From Bdellovibrionales bacterium RIFOXYD12_FULL_39_22 (GTDB lineage: Bacteria; Bdellovibrionota; Bacteriovoracia; Bacteriovoracales; Bacteriovoracaceae), in assembly GCA_001770205.1 (NCBI GenBank), contig MEQL01000040.1:39749-103748 (forward strand): a stretch of DNA of 64,000 bases, written 5' to 3'. The notes under the pieces were generated by a model. It was not told the DNA's origin. It did not search any database and was given only the letters and a program-made list of their open reading frames with translations. The translations under genes were made by a program, and so were the position numbers. Numbering within the stretch: position 1 is the first letter of the stretch; every line of letters starts with the position of its first letter. Positions 1-8,783 of the stretch are shown here, piece by piece.

Positions 1-537
1 ATAAAAACGTTTATGTAGATTTTCTCCTGAGCTGTTGATACTGATGGTGCAGTCATCATTGTGTATGCGTACAAAAATTTCTTGTTGGCCGGCGGCCTGT
101 GTCTGGGCCTGTGCTTTTTTACTTGGGGGATTCGCTTTGAAGTAGCAGGCGATTCCTTCCAGTAGGGCCTTTTCTATTTTTTTTGTGTGCATAAGACGAG
201 AGCTGGTGGCAGAGATATTAGCGTGGATATTATTGTTGGTTATAAAGTCAACCCATCTAATTTTGCAAATTTTATTGTATAATTTGGGGTAGTCTCGGCA
301 CTTGAAATTGGCGATGCGAAGGAGGATACGGTTGGGGATTTTTAAAAGATGATTTAAGGCCAGGCCCTCTAATAGAGGTGCTGAAAAAGAAAAACCTCCA
401 GTATCGAGTATAGTTTTAGGAGGAGCTTTAGCGAAGTAGTTTTGAAATTTTTCCCTAAATTCGGCCATTGCCAACTTTTCAAAATCAAGCGGGGTGCTGA
501 TGAAAAAAAGATTTTCATTAATTTCATTTTTTAGCAT
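1..537 (-). CDS. RlmL/YcbY-like THUMP-domain rRNA methyltransferase, N-terminal part (cut by window edge)
   Basis: The minus strand is open from an ATG at 537 to the window edge, giving 179 residues with no stop. The N-terminus (MLKNEINENLFFISTPLDFE) and the end of the visible part, with a strand pattern containing FVRIHNDDCTISINSSGENL, fit the THUMP-type RNA-binding region of RlmL-like 23S rRNA guanine-N2 methyltransferases, where an 'LDLSGDGLHLRGYR'-like segment ends the THUMP domain. The Rossmann methyltransferase domain would lie beyond the window. It diverges from the next gene, with only 35 bp between the starts. Family assignment rests on pattern memory over a short, variable domain, so the exact rRNA target is uncertain. 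Confidence 0.6.
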   Translation of the reverse strand, partial: MLKNEINENLFFISTPLDFEKLAMAEFREKFQNYFAKAPPKTILDTGGFSFSAPLLEGLALNHLLKIPNRILLRIANFKCRDYPKLYNKICKIRWVDFITNNNIHANISATSSRLMHTKKIEKALLEGIACYFKANPPSKKAQAQTQAAGQQEIFVRIHNDDCTISINSSGENLHKRFY

Positions 538-572
538 AGATCATCTTGCCAAATAATGGTGTAAAATACAAT

Positions 573-1307
573 ATGAGAAAAATGGCCGGAAAATTAACAC
601 TAATTCCTACTCCGATTGATGAAGAGACTCCGCTGGATTCGGCCGCGCGCACTCTTTTACTTTCTGCTTTTGAAAAAGAGAGAGAGAAATCTATTTTTGC
701 CATTGAAGATATTAGGCCTGGCCGTCGTCGTTGGTTGCGATTTGGTTTGCCACGAGAGGCCGTTGATAATCTAGTGCAATACAATGAACATACTAGAGAG
801 AAAGAGAGTGGCCGTCTGATTGAACTAATGCAGCAGGGGATGAATGTTTATCTAATGAGTGATGGCGGCCTTCCGGCCTTTTGTGATCCTGGCCAGGAGT
901 TAGTGGCCCTTTGCCATCACCATAAAATTAAAGTAACCGCCTCTTCTTTTGCTAATTCCACCCTCTTGGCCTTAGCGCTATCGGGTTTTTCTCATAAAAA
1001 GTTTGTTTTCGAAGGGTTTTTGTCGGCCAAAAAAGAGGAGCGTTTTGGGGAATTGGAGCGCTTATGCAAAGATAAACGGACAATCATCCTGATGGACACC
1101 CCCTATCGCTTAAAACAGCTATTAGAAGATCTATCTCTTGCCTTGGAGAAGCAGGGCCAACCAGATCGCAGAGTTTTTTTGGCCTTGGATTTAAATGCGG
1201 CCAATGAAGCACTTTACCTTGGAACTGTCGAGGCCTTACGTGCCGGCATTAATTATGAGAAAAGAGAGTTTATTTTGGTTCTTGATTGTCTAAGACCGTT
1301 TCCTTAA
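573..1307 (+). CDS. RsmI-like tetrapyrrole-methylase-fold SAM methyltransferase
   Basis: A 244-residue protein starting at the ATG (MRKMAGKLTLIPTPIDE); an in-frame TTG at 546 is a less likely start. The N-terminal LTLIPTPI strand, the segment MSDGGLPAFCDPGQELV and the following ASSFANSTLLALALSGF are the substrate- and SAM-binding segments of the RsmI family (16S rRNA cytidine-1402 2'-O-methyltransferase; the corresponding family motif is SDAGTPLISDPG). A later segment, FEGFLSAKKEERFGEL, matches the family 'FLP.K...R...L' region. The family signature is altered, so this may be a divergent paralogue with another target rather than canonical RsmI. It lies 120 bp upstream of the mevalonate operon and may be a separate transcript. 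Confidence 0.75.
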   Translation: MRKMAGKLTLIPTPIDEETPLDSAARTLLLSAFEKEREKSIFAIEDIRPGRRRWLRFGLPREAVDNLVQYNEHTREKESGRLIELMQQGMNVYLMSDGGLPAFCDPGQELVALCHHHKIKVTASSFANSTLLALALSGFSHKKFVFEGFLSAKKEERFGELERLCKDKRTIILMDTPYRLKQLLEDLSLALEKQGQPDRRVFLALDLNAANEALYLGTVEALRAGINYEKREFILVLDCLRPFP

Positions 1308-1427
1308 ATCAAAGATTTACCTTACAGTATAAGAGCTCTATTTAGTAATTTGTGCCCTTATTTATAATTACATTATTTCAAAGGTAGTGACTTTTGATTT
1401 TTGCTCAGTTATCAACTTCTTTGCTTT

Positions 1428-2495
1428 ATGAAATCAAAAAAAGTTATAAAGAGAAAAGAGGATCATCTTGATCTGGCCAAAAAGGCACAGCTTTTTGCTG
1501 ATTTGGCCGATGGCCGTTTTGATTATGAACCGCTTTTTTCTGCCCATCCCTCTCTTCAACAGTGTAAGACAGATTTATCTGTTAACTTTCTAGGTAAACA
1601 ACTTATGGCCCCTCTCTGGATTTCGAGTATGACTGGAGGAGGGAAAAAATCAGGCCAGATTAATGGACGATTGGCAGAAGTTGCCTCTGAGTTTGGCCTG
1701 GGAATGGGATTAGGCTCTTGTCGTCAACTTTTGGAAAAAAATTGTGCAAAAAAGGTTTGGAACGATTTTGATTTTCGCCCAATTATTGGCGCGAAACTTC
1801 CCTTTTTTGCCAATCTGGGAATTGCACAGATTGAAAAGATGCTAAAAGAGGGCCAGACTGAGCGGATTTATGAATTGATCGATAAGCTTTCTGCTGATGG
1901 ACTGATTATTCATATAAATCCCTTACAGGAGTGGCTGCAGCCAGAAGGTGATAGGTTAGAAAAATCTCCTCTGGAGACACTACAAATTTTTCTCAAAGGT
2001 GCCCCCTTTCCGGTTATTGTTAAAGAGGTTGGCCAGGGGTTTGGGCCGGCGTCTTTACAGGCATTGATACAACTGCCATTGGCCGCCATTGAATTTGCGG
2101 CCTTCGGCGGTACTAATTTTTCGCTTTTAGAGTCACTACGTCGCAGACATCAGGGCCCAATTTCTACTTTGAATCCGCTATGCTTGGTTGGACATAGTGC
2201 CAGTGAAATGGTAGAAAATACGGGAAAATTAGTTGTTAAGTTAAAAGAGCTTGCCCTATGCCGCAATTTTATTGTTTCTGGTGGGATTAGCAATTATTTG
2301 GATGGGTATTTTTTTACTTCCAAACTAGAGCAGGCAGTCGGCCATCCAGTGCTTTATGGGCAGGCGGCGGCCTTTTTAGAGATGGCAACGGTTTCTTATA
2401 AGCAATTGAAAGTCTATGTCGCAAAACAGGTGCAGGGATTAATGATGGCCCGCAATTTTTTAAAAATAAAGTCATCTGCGGGAGAGGTATTGTGA
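1428..2495 (+). CDS. fni: Type 2 isopentenyl-diphosphate delta-isomerase (FMN-dependent)
   Basis: Interconverts isopentenyl and dimethylallyl diphosphate, using reduced FMN as cofactor without net redox change. The 355-residue product has the family landmarks in order: RKEDHLDLA near the N-terminus, SSMTGGG (FMN phosphate region), GLGMGLGSCRQLL, the catalytic-region HINPLQEWLQPEGDR, VIVKEVGQGFG and FAAFGGTNFSLLES. Length is normal. The start is placed at the ATG at 1428; a TTG at 1401 is in frame but adds an unlikely leader. The stop overlaps the GTG of HMG-CoA reductase by 4 bp, so the two are translationally coupled. As first gene of the operon it probably follows a promoter in 1308-1427, a gap in which I see no clear hexamers. 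Confidence 0.93.
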   Translation: MKSKKVIKRKEDHLDLAKKAQLFADLADGRFDYEPLFSAHPSLQQCKTDLSVNFLGKQLMAPLWISSMTGGGKKSGQINGRLAEVASEFGLGMGLGSCRQLLEKNCAKKVWNDFDFRPIIGAKLPFFANLGIAQIEKMLKEGQTERIYELIDKLSADGLIIHINPLQEWLQPEGDRLEKSPLETLQIFLKGAPFPVIVKEVGQGFGPASLQALIQLPLAAIEFAAFGGTNFSLLESLRRRHQGPISTLNPLCLVGHSASEMVENTGKLVVKLKELALCRNFIVSGGISNYLDGYFFTSKLEQAVGHPVLYGQAAAFLEMATVSYKQLKVYVAKQVQGLMMARNFLKIKSSAGEVL

Positions 2496-3832
2496 CAAAT
2501 TTTTCCGGTTTTTCAAAATTATCTAAAGAACAAAAAATTTCGCTCCTTTCAAACCATTTTATTTCCGCAAAAAGCAATACAGAAATGGCCTCACTGTTGA
2601 ATGGTTTTTGTCACGCAGATAAAAAGATTCAAGAGTTATTTGATAAATTTAGTGAAAATACTATTTCTAATTACCATTTTCCTTACGGTGTAGTACCGGA
2701 TTTATGGATGAATGGAAAATCTTATTGTGTTCCTATGGCCATCGAAGAGAGTTCCGTGGTGGCAGCTGCCAATAAGAGTGCGAAGTTTTGGCGCGCACGA
2801 GGTGGTTTTCATAGTGAGATTATTTCTACTACTAAAATTGGGCAAGTTCATCTGCTTTGGCACGGAGAGTCTTCTCGTCTATTTTCTTTTTTTGAGAGAA
2901 TTAAAAGTTCGTTGATAGTTGAAGTTGCTCCGCTAATAAAAAATATGGAGTTGCGAGGTGGCGGAATTTTAGGGATGACGTTGGTAGACAAGACCCAAGA
3001 AGAGGCCGGCTATTATCAAATTTTTGTCACCTTTGATACGCGTGATGCTATGGGGGCCAACTTTATTAATTCTGTTTTAGAAAATTTGGCCAGAAATTTC
3101 AAGGCCCAACTGGAGCAGGCCGAGGAATTAAGTGAAGTAGAGCGAGATGTCGATATTATTATGTCGATATTATCCAACTATACGCCGGAATGTTTAGTAC
3201 AAACTTATGTGGAATGTAAGATTGAAGAGCTGCATGATAATAAATTGGAGATGGATGCGCTGGAGTTTGCCCATAAATTTCAGATGGCCTGCAAAATTGC
3301 TAAGCTGGATGTTTATCGAGCGGTGACACATAATAAGGGAATTTTTAATGGGATTGATGCGGTGGTGTTGGCCACCGGAAATGATTTTCGGGCCGTAGAA
3401 GCTGCCGGCCATGCTTATGCGGCCCGCGATGGGCAATATCGAGGATTGACCGATGTCATCATTGACAATGGTATTTTTAGATTCACTCTAACGATTCCTT
3501 TGAGCGTTGGAACGGTGGGAGGACTCACCTCCTTGCATCCTCTGGCCGCACTCTCGCTGGAAATGTTAGGAAGGCCTTCGGCCAATGAGCTGATGATGAT
3601 TACCTCGGCGATTGGTTTAGCACAAAATTTTGGGGCATTAAGATCTTTGGTCACAACAGGTATTCAAAAAGGCCATATGAAAATGCATTTGATTAATATT
3701 TTAAATCAATTGCAGGCCGGGCGTGCCGAGAGCGAAGCGGCCTGTAGTTATTTTGCTGATAAAGTTATCTCTTTTAGTGATGTTCGCAATTTTTTGAAAA
3801 ATGATATGCGGAGAGAAACGAATGTTAATTAA
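2492..3832 (+). CDS. mvaA: Hydroxymethylglutaryl-CoA reductase, class II (bacterial)
   Basis: Reduces HMG-CoA to mevalonate, the committed step of the mevalonate pathway. The 446-residue length fits soluble class II enzymes; there is no membrane segment. Catalytic motifs are visible: the glutamate in AIEESSVVAAA (about residue 85), the lysine in HNKGIFNGIDAVVLATGND, the aspartate in DTRDAMGANFINSVLE, and the C-terminal catalytic histidine in GIQKGHMKMHL. The start is a GTG overlapping the fni stop. No HMG-CoA synthase or acetoacetyl-CoA thiolase is in the operon or window; the convergent leucine operon could supply HMG-CoA. Its 3' end overlaps the next gene by 11 bp. Confidence 0.95.
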   Translation: MTNFSGFSKLSKEQKISLLSNHFISAKSNTEMASLLNGFCHADKKIQELFDKFSENTISNYHFPYGVVPDLWMNGKSYCVPMAIEESSVVAAANKSAKFWRARGGFHSEIISTTKIGQVHLLWHGESSRLFSFFERIKSSLIVEVAPLIKNMELRGGGILGMTLVDKTQEEAGYYQIFVTFDTRDAMGANFINSVLENLARNFKAQLEQAEELSEVERDVDIIMSILSNYTPECLVQTYVECKIEELHDNKLEMDALEFAHKFQMACKIAKLDVYRAVTHNKGIFNGIDAVVLATGNDFRAVEAAGHAYAARDGQYRGLTDVIIDNGIFRFTLTIPLSVGTVGGLTSLHPLAALSLEMLGRPSANELMMITSAIGLAQNFGALRSLVTTGIQKGHMKMHLINILNQLQAGRAESEAACSYFADKVISFSDVRNFLKNDMRRETNVN

Positions 3833-4901
3833 ATCCAGAAGAAATAATACCAACCAATATGATCAGTTCTTTTTTGGCCGAGGAAAGTTACTACTGACTG
3901 GTGAGTATTTTGTTTTAGATGGTGCAACTTCTTTGGCCTTGCCTCTTAAGGTAGGACAGGCCTTGACAGTGGAATATGCTCAGTCATATTCTCCCAAACT
4001 TCATTGGCGCAGTTTTGATGTTAATGGCAACTTATGGTTAGATTGCCGTTTTGAATTTTGGCGTTTTAACTGCTTGGATGAACGAGTGCCAAAAGAGATT
4101 GAACTTTTACAGACACTGTTGCGTCAAGCACGCAAACAAAACCCTCATTTTTTGCGTGATGAAGTAGATGTTTATGTTACGACCAAATTAGGCTTTCCTC
4201 TTGAGTGGGGATTGGGAAGTAGCTCTTCACTAATTTATAATATTGCTCAATGGGCATATATTAGTCCTTTTGAATTACTTTTTAATACCTATGGTGGCTC
4301 TGGCTACGACATCGCTTGCGCTCAATCAGACGGGCCAATCTTGTATGAAAAACAAAAAAGTGGCCCGAACTGGTCACCAACCAAATTCAATCCACCCTTT
4401 TCAGATAAATTGTATTTTGTATATAGAGGAACTAAGCAAGATTCGCAGGCGGCAATTTTACGCTATAATCAATCATGGCCTTATCCGCCTGAAGCGATCT
4501 ATTCTATCTCGGAAATAACTAAAGGAATTCTAGAGGCAAAGAGCTTAGATGAATTTAATTTTCTGATTGCCGGCCATGAGAAACTAGTTGCCAAATATTT
4601 AAAACTTATTCCGGTAAAAGAAGAGTTTTTCGCTGATTATTGGGGGGAAATAAAATCACTTGGTGCCTGGGGCGGAGATTTTATTTTAGTGACCAGTGAT
4701 CGATCTTACAAAGAAACTAAGGCATATTTCGAAGAACGTAATTTTAACATCTGTATTCCCTACAAAGATCTAGTACTTTCCGAAGATAGTTGTAAGGCCA
4801 CGGTTAATACCACTTCCGTTGCAGATATTTTAGCAGAAGAAGTTATTCCCCTGGCCGTGGTTAATGACGGAAGAGCAGGATCAAATGTGCAGCTACAGTG
4901 A
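3822..4901 (+). CDS. GHMP kinase of the mevalonate operon, probable phosphomevalonate kinase
   Basis: A 359-residue GHMP-superfamily kinase beginning at an ATG with an upstream ggag. Motif I is FFGRGKLLLTGEYFVLDGATSL, motif II (ATP loop) is EWGLGSSSSLIYNIAQW, and a GGSGYDIACAQSDGPILYE segment is diagnostic of the 'GYDIA' GHMP kinases found in flavobacterial-type mevalonate operons. Since the other GHMP kinase here (5996-6937) looks like mevalonate kinase and the decarboxylase sits between them, this one most likely phosphorylates phosphomevalonate. That role is inferred from pathway completeness; the substrate cannot be read from sequence. It overlaps both neighbours by a few bases. Confidence 0.75.
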   Translation: MLIKSRRNNTNQYDQFFFGRGKLLLTGEYFVLDGATSLALPLKVGQALTVEYAQSYSPKLHWRSFDVNGNLWLDCRFEFWRFNCLDERVPKEIELLQTLLRQARKQNPHFLRDEVDVYVTTKLGFPLEWGLGSSSSLIYNIAQWAYISPFELLFNTYGGSGYDIACAQSDGPILYEKQKSGPNWSPTKFNPPFSDKLYFVYRGTKQDSQAAILRYNQSWPYPPEAIYSISEITKGILEAKSLDEFNFLIAGHEKLVAKYLKLIPVKEEFFADYWGEIKSLGAWGGDFILVTSDRSYKETKAYFEERNFNICIPYKDLVLSEDSCKATVNTTSVADILAEEVIPLAVVNDGRAGSNVQLQ

Positions 4902-6006
4902 TGGTGGATTGACGCTGAAACAAAGTAAGCTGACGGCCGCAGAAATAGAAAACAAAATTATTACAGTCAGCTCTCCCTCTAATATTGCACTGGTAAAGTA
5001 CTGGGGGAAACATGGGAATCAACTACCGCTTAATCCTTCGATTAGTTTTACCCTATCACAGGCAAAAACAGAGAGTCGCTTACAAGTATCAATTTTGAAA
5101 GAGAGTTCTTCGGAGGTTGCATGTAACTTTGTTTTTGCCGGTGCTTCGGATACTGCCTTCGCTTTGCGAATAAAAAAATTTTTACTAGAATTGGTTCCGA
5201 TTTTTCCATTTATAAAAGAGCTAGAGTTCAATTTCGCCACGAAAAATACTTTCCCCCACTCCGCAGGAATTGCTTCTTCAGCCTCGTCTATGAGCGCTAT
5301 CGCACTCTCATTATGCCTGTTAGAAAAATTTATTTTTTCACATTTGCTAATTAATGACGAGGAAGATGCTTTAAAAAAGAAGGCATCTTTTGTTGCTCGT
5401 TTGGGATCGGGGAGTGCTTGTCGTTCTATATTTGGCGGGGTGGTTTGCTGGGGAGATGTCGATAAAAACTGTGAGGAGCGTAACTATTTTGGAAAAAAAA
5501 TTACAGAAGTTGCCCCTGTTTTTTTAGATTATCAAGATGCCATACTCATTGTTTCTTCTGCCAAAAAAGAGGTTTCTAGTTCTCAAGGACATCGGTTGAT
5601 GGAAAATCATCCTTTTAAAAGAGCACGAGTTGAGATGGCCTATCATAATGCTTTGGAAATGCTGACTGCTTTACGCACCGCAGATCTTGCGAGCTTTGCT
5701 CGAATTGTAGAATTAGAGGCACTGACGTTGCATGGATTGATGATGTCTTCTTCTCCTTCTTATTGTTTATTACATCCAAATAGTCTGCAGATTATACAAA
5801 AAATAAAAGAGTATCGATCCCAAACTGGCCTGCCGCTGACTTTTACATTAGATGCAGGGCCCAATATTCATCTTCTTTTTCCTTCCAAAATTCAAGGAGA
5901 AGTTAAAAACTTTATTACTAGAGAACTGCTTTCTTTTTTAGAAGATGGGCAGGTGATATATGATTGGATAGGCGAAGGAGCAGGTGAGATTAGTTATGCC
6001 ACATGA
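4885..6006 (+). CDS. mvaD: Diphosphomevalonate decarboxylase
   Basis: Makes isopentenyl diphosphate from mevalonate diphosphate with ATP. Signature segments are SPSNIALVKYWGK, LPLNPSISFTLS, FPHSAGIASSASSMSAIALSL (phosphate loop), ARLGSGSACRSIFGGVVCWG and FTLDAGPNIHLLFP with its catalytic aspartate. Two ATGs compete: 4864 (380 aa) has no ribosome-binding site, whereas 4885 (373 aa) follows gcagga, so I chose 4885; the family core starts about 30 residues further in either way. It overlaps the upstream kinase gene by 17 bp and the downstream kinase by 11 bp, typical of a tightly coupled operon. Confidence 0.92.
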   Translation: MCSYSDGGLTLKQSKLTAAEIENKIITVSSPSNIALVKYWGKHGNQLPLNPSISFTLSQAKTESRLQVSILKESSSEVACNFVFAGASDTAFALRIKKFLLELVPIFPFIKELEFNFATKNTFPHSAGIASSASSMSAIALSLCLLEKFIFSHLLINDEEDALKKKASFVARLGSGSACRSIFGGVVCWGDVDKNCEERNYFGKKITEVAPVFLDYQDAILIVSSAKKEVSSSQGHRLMENHPFKRARVEMAYHNALEMLTALRTADLASFARIVELEALTLHGLMMSSSPSYCLLHPNSLQIIQKIKEYRSQTGLPLTFTLDAGPNIHLLFPSKIQGEVKNFITRELLSFLEDGQVIYDWIGEGAGEISYAT

Positions 6007-6937
6007 ACGTCGTTTTTTTTCTAAAATATTACTTTTTGGAGAATATAGCATCATTAAAGATTCAATGGCACTGGCCACTCCGTATGCTCTTTTTGATGGA
6101 CACTTGAAATTTAAAAGCTCTCCTTCCCGTAGCAGCGATAATGGCAACTCTCAGGGAAATGAATTTCGCGCCTATGCCCAGCACATTGAAAATTTAATAG
6201 AACAAAAATTGTTGCCAGTAGACATTGATATTAATGCGTTTAAGTTTGATATCGCGCAAGGTTTATTTTTTAGTTCCACTATTCCACAAGGCTTTGGCCT
6301 GGGAAGTTCCGGCGCATTGGTGGCGGCAATCTACGATCGTTATGTAGATAAGAAAGATCGCGAACGCTTGCGCGCAGATATATTAAAATTAAAAGAGATA
6401 TTTGCCTTATTGGAATCACACTTTCACGGAGCAAGTTCGGGAATAGATCCCCTGATTAGTTATTTGAATACTTCTATTTTACTGCGAAGCAAAGATGAAA
6501 TTTCCGCAGTAAAATTTCCTGATTACACCGAGGGAGTGGGGGGTATTTTCCTTTTAAACACTGGGCGATCTAGGAGAACAGAGCCACTAGTTAATCTTTT
6601 TTTGGAAAAATGTAATAGTAATTTAGAATTTAGCAATCTTTGTGTTAATCGCTTGGCCCCTATTACCAATAGTTGTATTAACTCTTTTTTGGAGAAAGAC
6701 ACGGCCACCCTCTATCAGGCATTTCGTGATATCTCTGATTTTCAATTGAGTCATTTTACCCCGATGATTCCAAAATTGTTTCGAGATATTTGGGAGCGAG
6801 GCCTAAAAAGTGAATGTTACTCATTAAAACTTTGCGGTGCTGGAGGCGGGGGATTTTTGCTGGGTATAACAAAAAATTTTAGCGATACTTTTTCTATGTT
6901 ATCTAAGATTGAAGTCCGTTCATTATTTAAATTTTAA
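5996..6937 (+). CDS. Mevalonate kinase (GHMP family)
   Basis: A 313-residue GHMP kinase with FFSKILLFGEYSIIKDSMALATPY at the N-terminus, the ATP-binding loop STIPQGFGLGSSGALVAAIYD, HGASSGIDPLISYLN and the C-terminal KLCGAGGGGFLLGI loop. These are typical of mevalonate kinases in flavobacterial-style operons. It would phosphorylate mevalonate, the reductase product. A GTG at 5984 is in frame, but the ATG at 5996 gives the expected start a few residues before the first strand. It overlaps mvaD by 11 bp and ends 12 bp before the DUF362 gene, so all six genes probably form one transcript. Confidence 0.85.
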   Translation: MPHERRFFSKILLFGEYSIIKDSMALATPYALFDGHLKFKSSPSRSSDNGNSQGNEFRAYAQHIENLIEQKLLPVDIDINAFKFDIAQGLFFSSTIPQGFGLGSSGALVAAIYDRYVDKKDRERLRADILKLKEIFALLESHFHGASSGIDPLISYLNTSILLRSKDEISAVKFPDYTEGVGGIFLLNTGRSRRTEPLVNLFLEKCNSNLEFSNLCVNRLAPITNSCINSFLEKDTATLYQAFRDISDFQLSHFTPMIPKLFRDIWERGLKSECYSLKLCGAGGGGFLLGITKNFSDTFSMLSKIEVRSLFKF

Positions 6938-6949
6938 GGAGCAAGAGAG

Positions 6950-8041
6950 ATGAGTAATGTCTATCTAGCGCGAGTTTCGTCGTCAGCCTCAACAGCAGAA
7001 ATCGAAGATAAAATTAGACTTCTGATTAAAAAAAGTGACCTTCTCCGCGTAGTAACCTCTAATGACCTAACGGCCGTAAAATGTCATTTTGGGGAAGAAG
7101 GAAATAGTACCTATTTACCGGCCAACTACATCAAACAAGTAGTTGAGGCAATAACCAAGGTAGGAGCACGGCCGTTTGTAACAGACACAAATGTTTTATA
7201 TAAAAGTCGAAGAGACAATAGCTATGATCATTTGCAGTTGGCCAGAGAACATGGTTTTTCCCATGAGACATTACAGGCCCCTGTTATAATTGCCGATGGA
7301 ATAAAAGGGAAAAACGAAAAAGAAATTTTAATTGAGGCCCCACAAAATAGAACAGTGTTTATTGCGTCTGATTATGTAGATGCCGATTCGCTTATTGTGA
7401 TCACACATGCCACTGGCCATTTGGCCACAGGACTGGGAGCAACTATTAAAAATTTAGGTATGGGGATGGCCTCGCGTAAAGGAAAGTTGCGACAACATTC
7501 TGTCTCTCATCCGCTTATTGATGCTAAAAATTGTACAGCATGTGAAAAATGTCTACAGTGGTGTCCGAGTGATGCAATAAAAATGGTAAGTAGTAATAGT
7601 GGAAACAAACATCATTATGCTCAAATCAACGATGAAGATTGTATCGGCTGTGGAGAATGTCTGGCCACCTGTCGGATGGGGGCCGTAAAATTTAAATGGG
7701 ACTCTTCTTCAAAATTTTTGCAGCAACAGATTGTTGAACATGCGTTGGGCATTGTGAAAATAAAAAAAGACAAAATGGCCTATTTAACCTTTTTAGTGCA
7801 GATGACAAAAGATTGTGATTGTTTACCTCAAGCGGCCGAATTTGTAGTGGAAGATATTGGTATTTTGGCCGGTTTTGATCCAGTGGCCTTGGATCAGGCC
7901 GTTTTGGATTTAACGACTAGGAAAAATGGTAAAGATAATTTGGCAACACTGTCTTATGCCGCTCACGATCCAAGTATACAACTAGAGTATGGTGAGCAAG
8001 TAGGTCTAGGCCAACGAGAGTATCAACTGATAGAGATTTAG
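6950..8041 (+). CDS. DUF362-type protein with two [4Fe-4S] ferredoxin clusters
   Basis: The 363-residue product has an N-terminal DUF362-like region (ADSLIVITHATGHLATGLGATIKNLGMG) and two ferredoxin-like CxxCxxCxxxCP motifs: CTACEKCLQWCPSDAI and CIGCGECLATCRMGAV (the second with R in place of P). A C-terminal conserved part (FVVEDIGILAGFDPVALDQAVLDL) is usual in this family. The start has a good site (aaggagcaagag). The biochemical role of DUF362 proteins is unknown. As last gene of the mevalonate operon it could deliver electrons; the only redox-cofactor step here is the reduced-FMN requirement of Fni, so a supporting role there is a guess. It ends 6 bp from a convergent gene. Confidence 0.85.
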   Translation: MSNVYLARVSSSASTAEIEDKIRLLIKKSDLLRVVTSNDLTAVKCHFGEEGNSTYLPANYIKQVVEAITKVGARPFVTDTNVLYKSRRDNSYDHLQLAREHGFSHETLQAPVIIADGIKGKNEKEILIEAPQNRTVFIASDYVDADSLIVITHATGHLATGLGATIKNLGMGMASRKGKLRQHSVSHPLIDAKNCTACEKCLQWCPSDAIKMVSSNSGNKHHYAQINDEDCIGCGECLATCRMGAVKFKWDSSSKFLQQQIVEHALGIVKIKKDKMAYLTFLVQMTKDCDCLPQAAEFVVEDIGILAGFDPVALDQAVLDLTTRKNGKDNLATLSYAAHDPSIQLEYGEQVGLGQREYQLIEI

Positions 8042-8047
8042 TATAAT

Positions 8048-8746
8048 TCAAGTTGCATCTGGAAGAGTAAGCGTCGCTTTTTTATTAATTTGGAGTGCAC
8101 GCTCTGATCGGGATAAGTTCCAGGTGCGAATTATTTGTCCATTTTGAGAGTCAACATGGGCGGAATAACTTCGGCGTTCTTGATTGGGCATAATAAAAAA
8201 TATATTTACTCGCTCAATAAAACGGCCTTCATTTTTGCTGTTTACTTCTATCCAACTATCTTCGTGATTAATAATAAGCGAAGTATTTTCCTCTTGAAAG
8301 CGAAAGAGTTCCTCTCCCAGTTTTGTCTCCCAGTCAGCAGAGATTTCATTGAGCATAGGGAGTTCTATTTTTTCATCGGTAAAGTTAGAAATATTTGCTC
8401 CAGTTAAATAACGATTTAGGCGTTTGGGATATTGGCCTTGTGCAATAAGCTCATCATTTTCCTCATTGCTTGCTTCATTGCTATTTTTTGTAGAAGTTAG
8501 CGTATCGGCCGGTAGTTTATTATCTCCAATTTGTAATCGTTCTAAATCATCATTTGTTGCTTTGGTTGCAGAAATCGTTTGATTGGATTTTGTGTAAAGG
8601 GTATAGCGTTGTTCTTTATCTTGGAGTGATGATGGGCGAGTTATTTGTCGATTGCTAGAATCTGATTTTAGAAAATAAAAAGGAGAGAGAATAATTAAAG
8701 TGAAAATGAATAGGGATATTAGGGCCAAGATATTTTTTTTTCTCAT
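8048..8746 (-). CDS. Exported or membrane-anchored hypothetical protein
   Basis: Unrecognised 232-residue protein. It begins with a positively charged MRKKN, then a hydrophobic stretch of about 20 residues (ILALISLFIFTLIILSPFYF) serving as signal anchor. A low-complexity Ser/Thr/Asn-rich linker follows, then a C-terminal domain of about 110 residues with alternating strands (SWIEVNSKNEGRFIERVNIFF). A TTG at 8755 is in frame but the ATG at 8746 is preferred. It is last in the leucine-degradation strand order, 28 bp after the HMG-CoA lyase stop, so it could be co-transcribed without being metabolically related. It probably acts in the periplasm. Confidence 0.65.
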   Translation of the reverse strand: MRKKNILALISLFIFTLIILSPFYFLKSDSSNRQITRPSSLQDKEQRYTLYTKSNQTISATKATNDDLERLQIGDNKLPADTLTSTKNSNEASNEENDELIAQGQYPKRLNRYLTGANISNFTDEKIELPMLNEISADWETKLGEELFRFQEENTSLIINHEDSWIEVNSKNEGRFIERVNIFFIMPNQERRSYSAHVDSQNGQIIRTWNLSRSERALQINKKATLTLPDAT

Positions 8747-8783
8747 ACAGGCCAAAGTCTATAACGGCGCAAAAGAGACGTCA

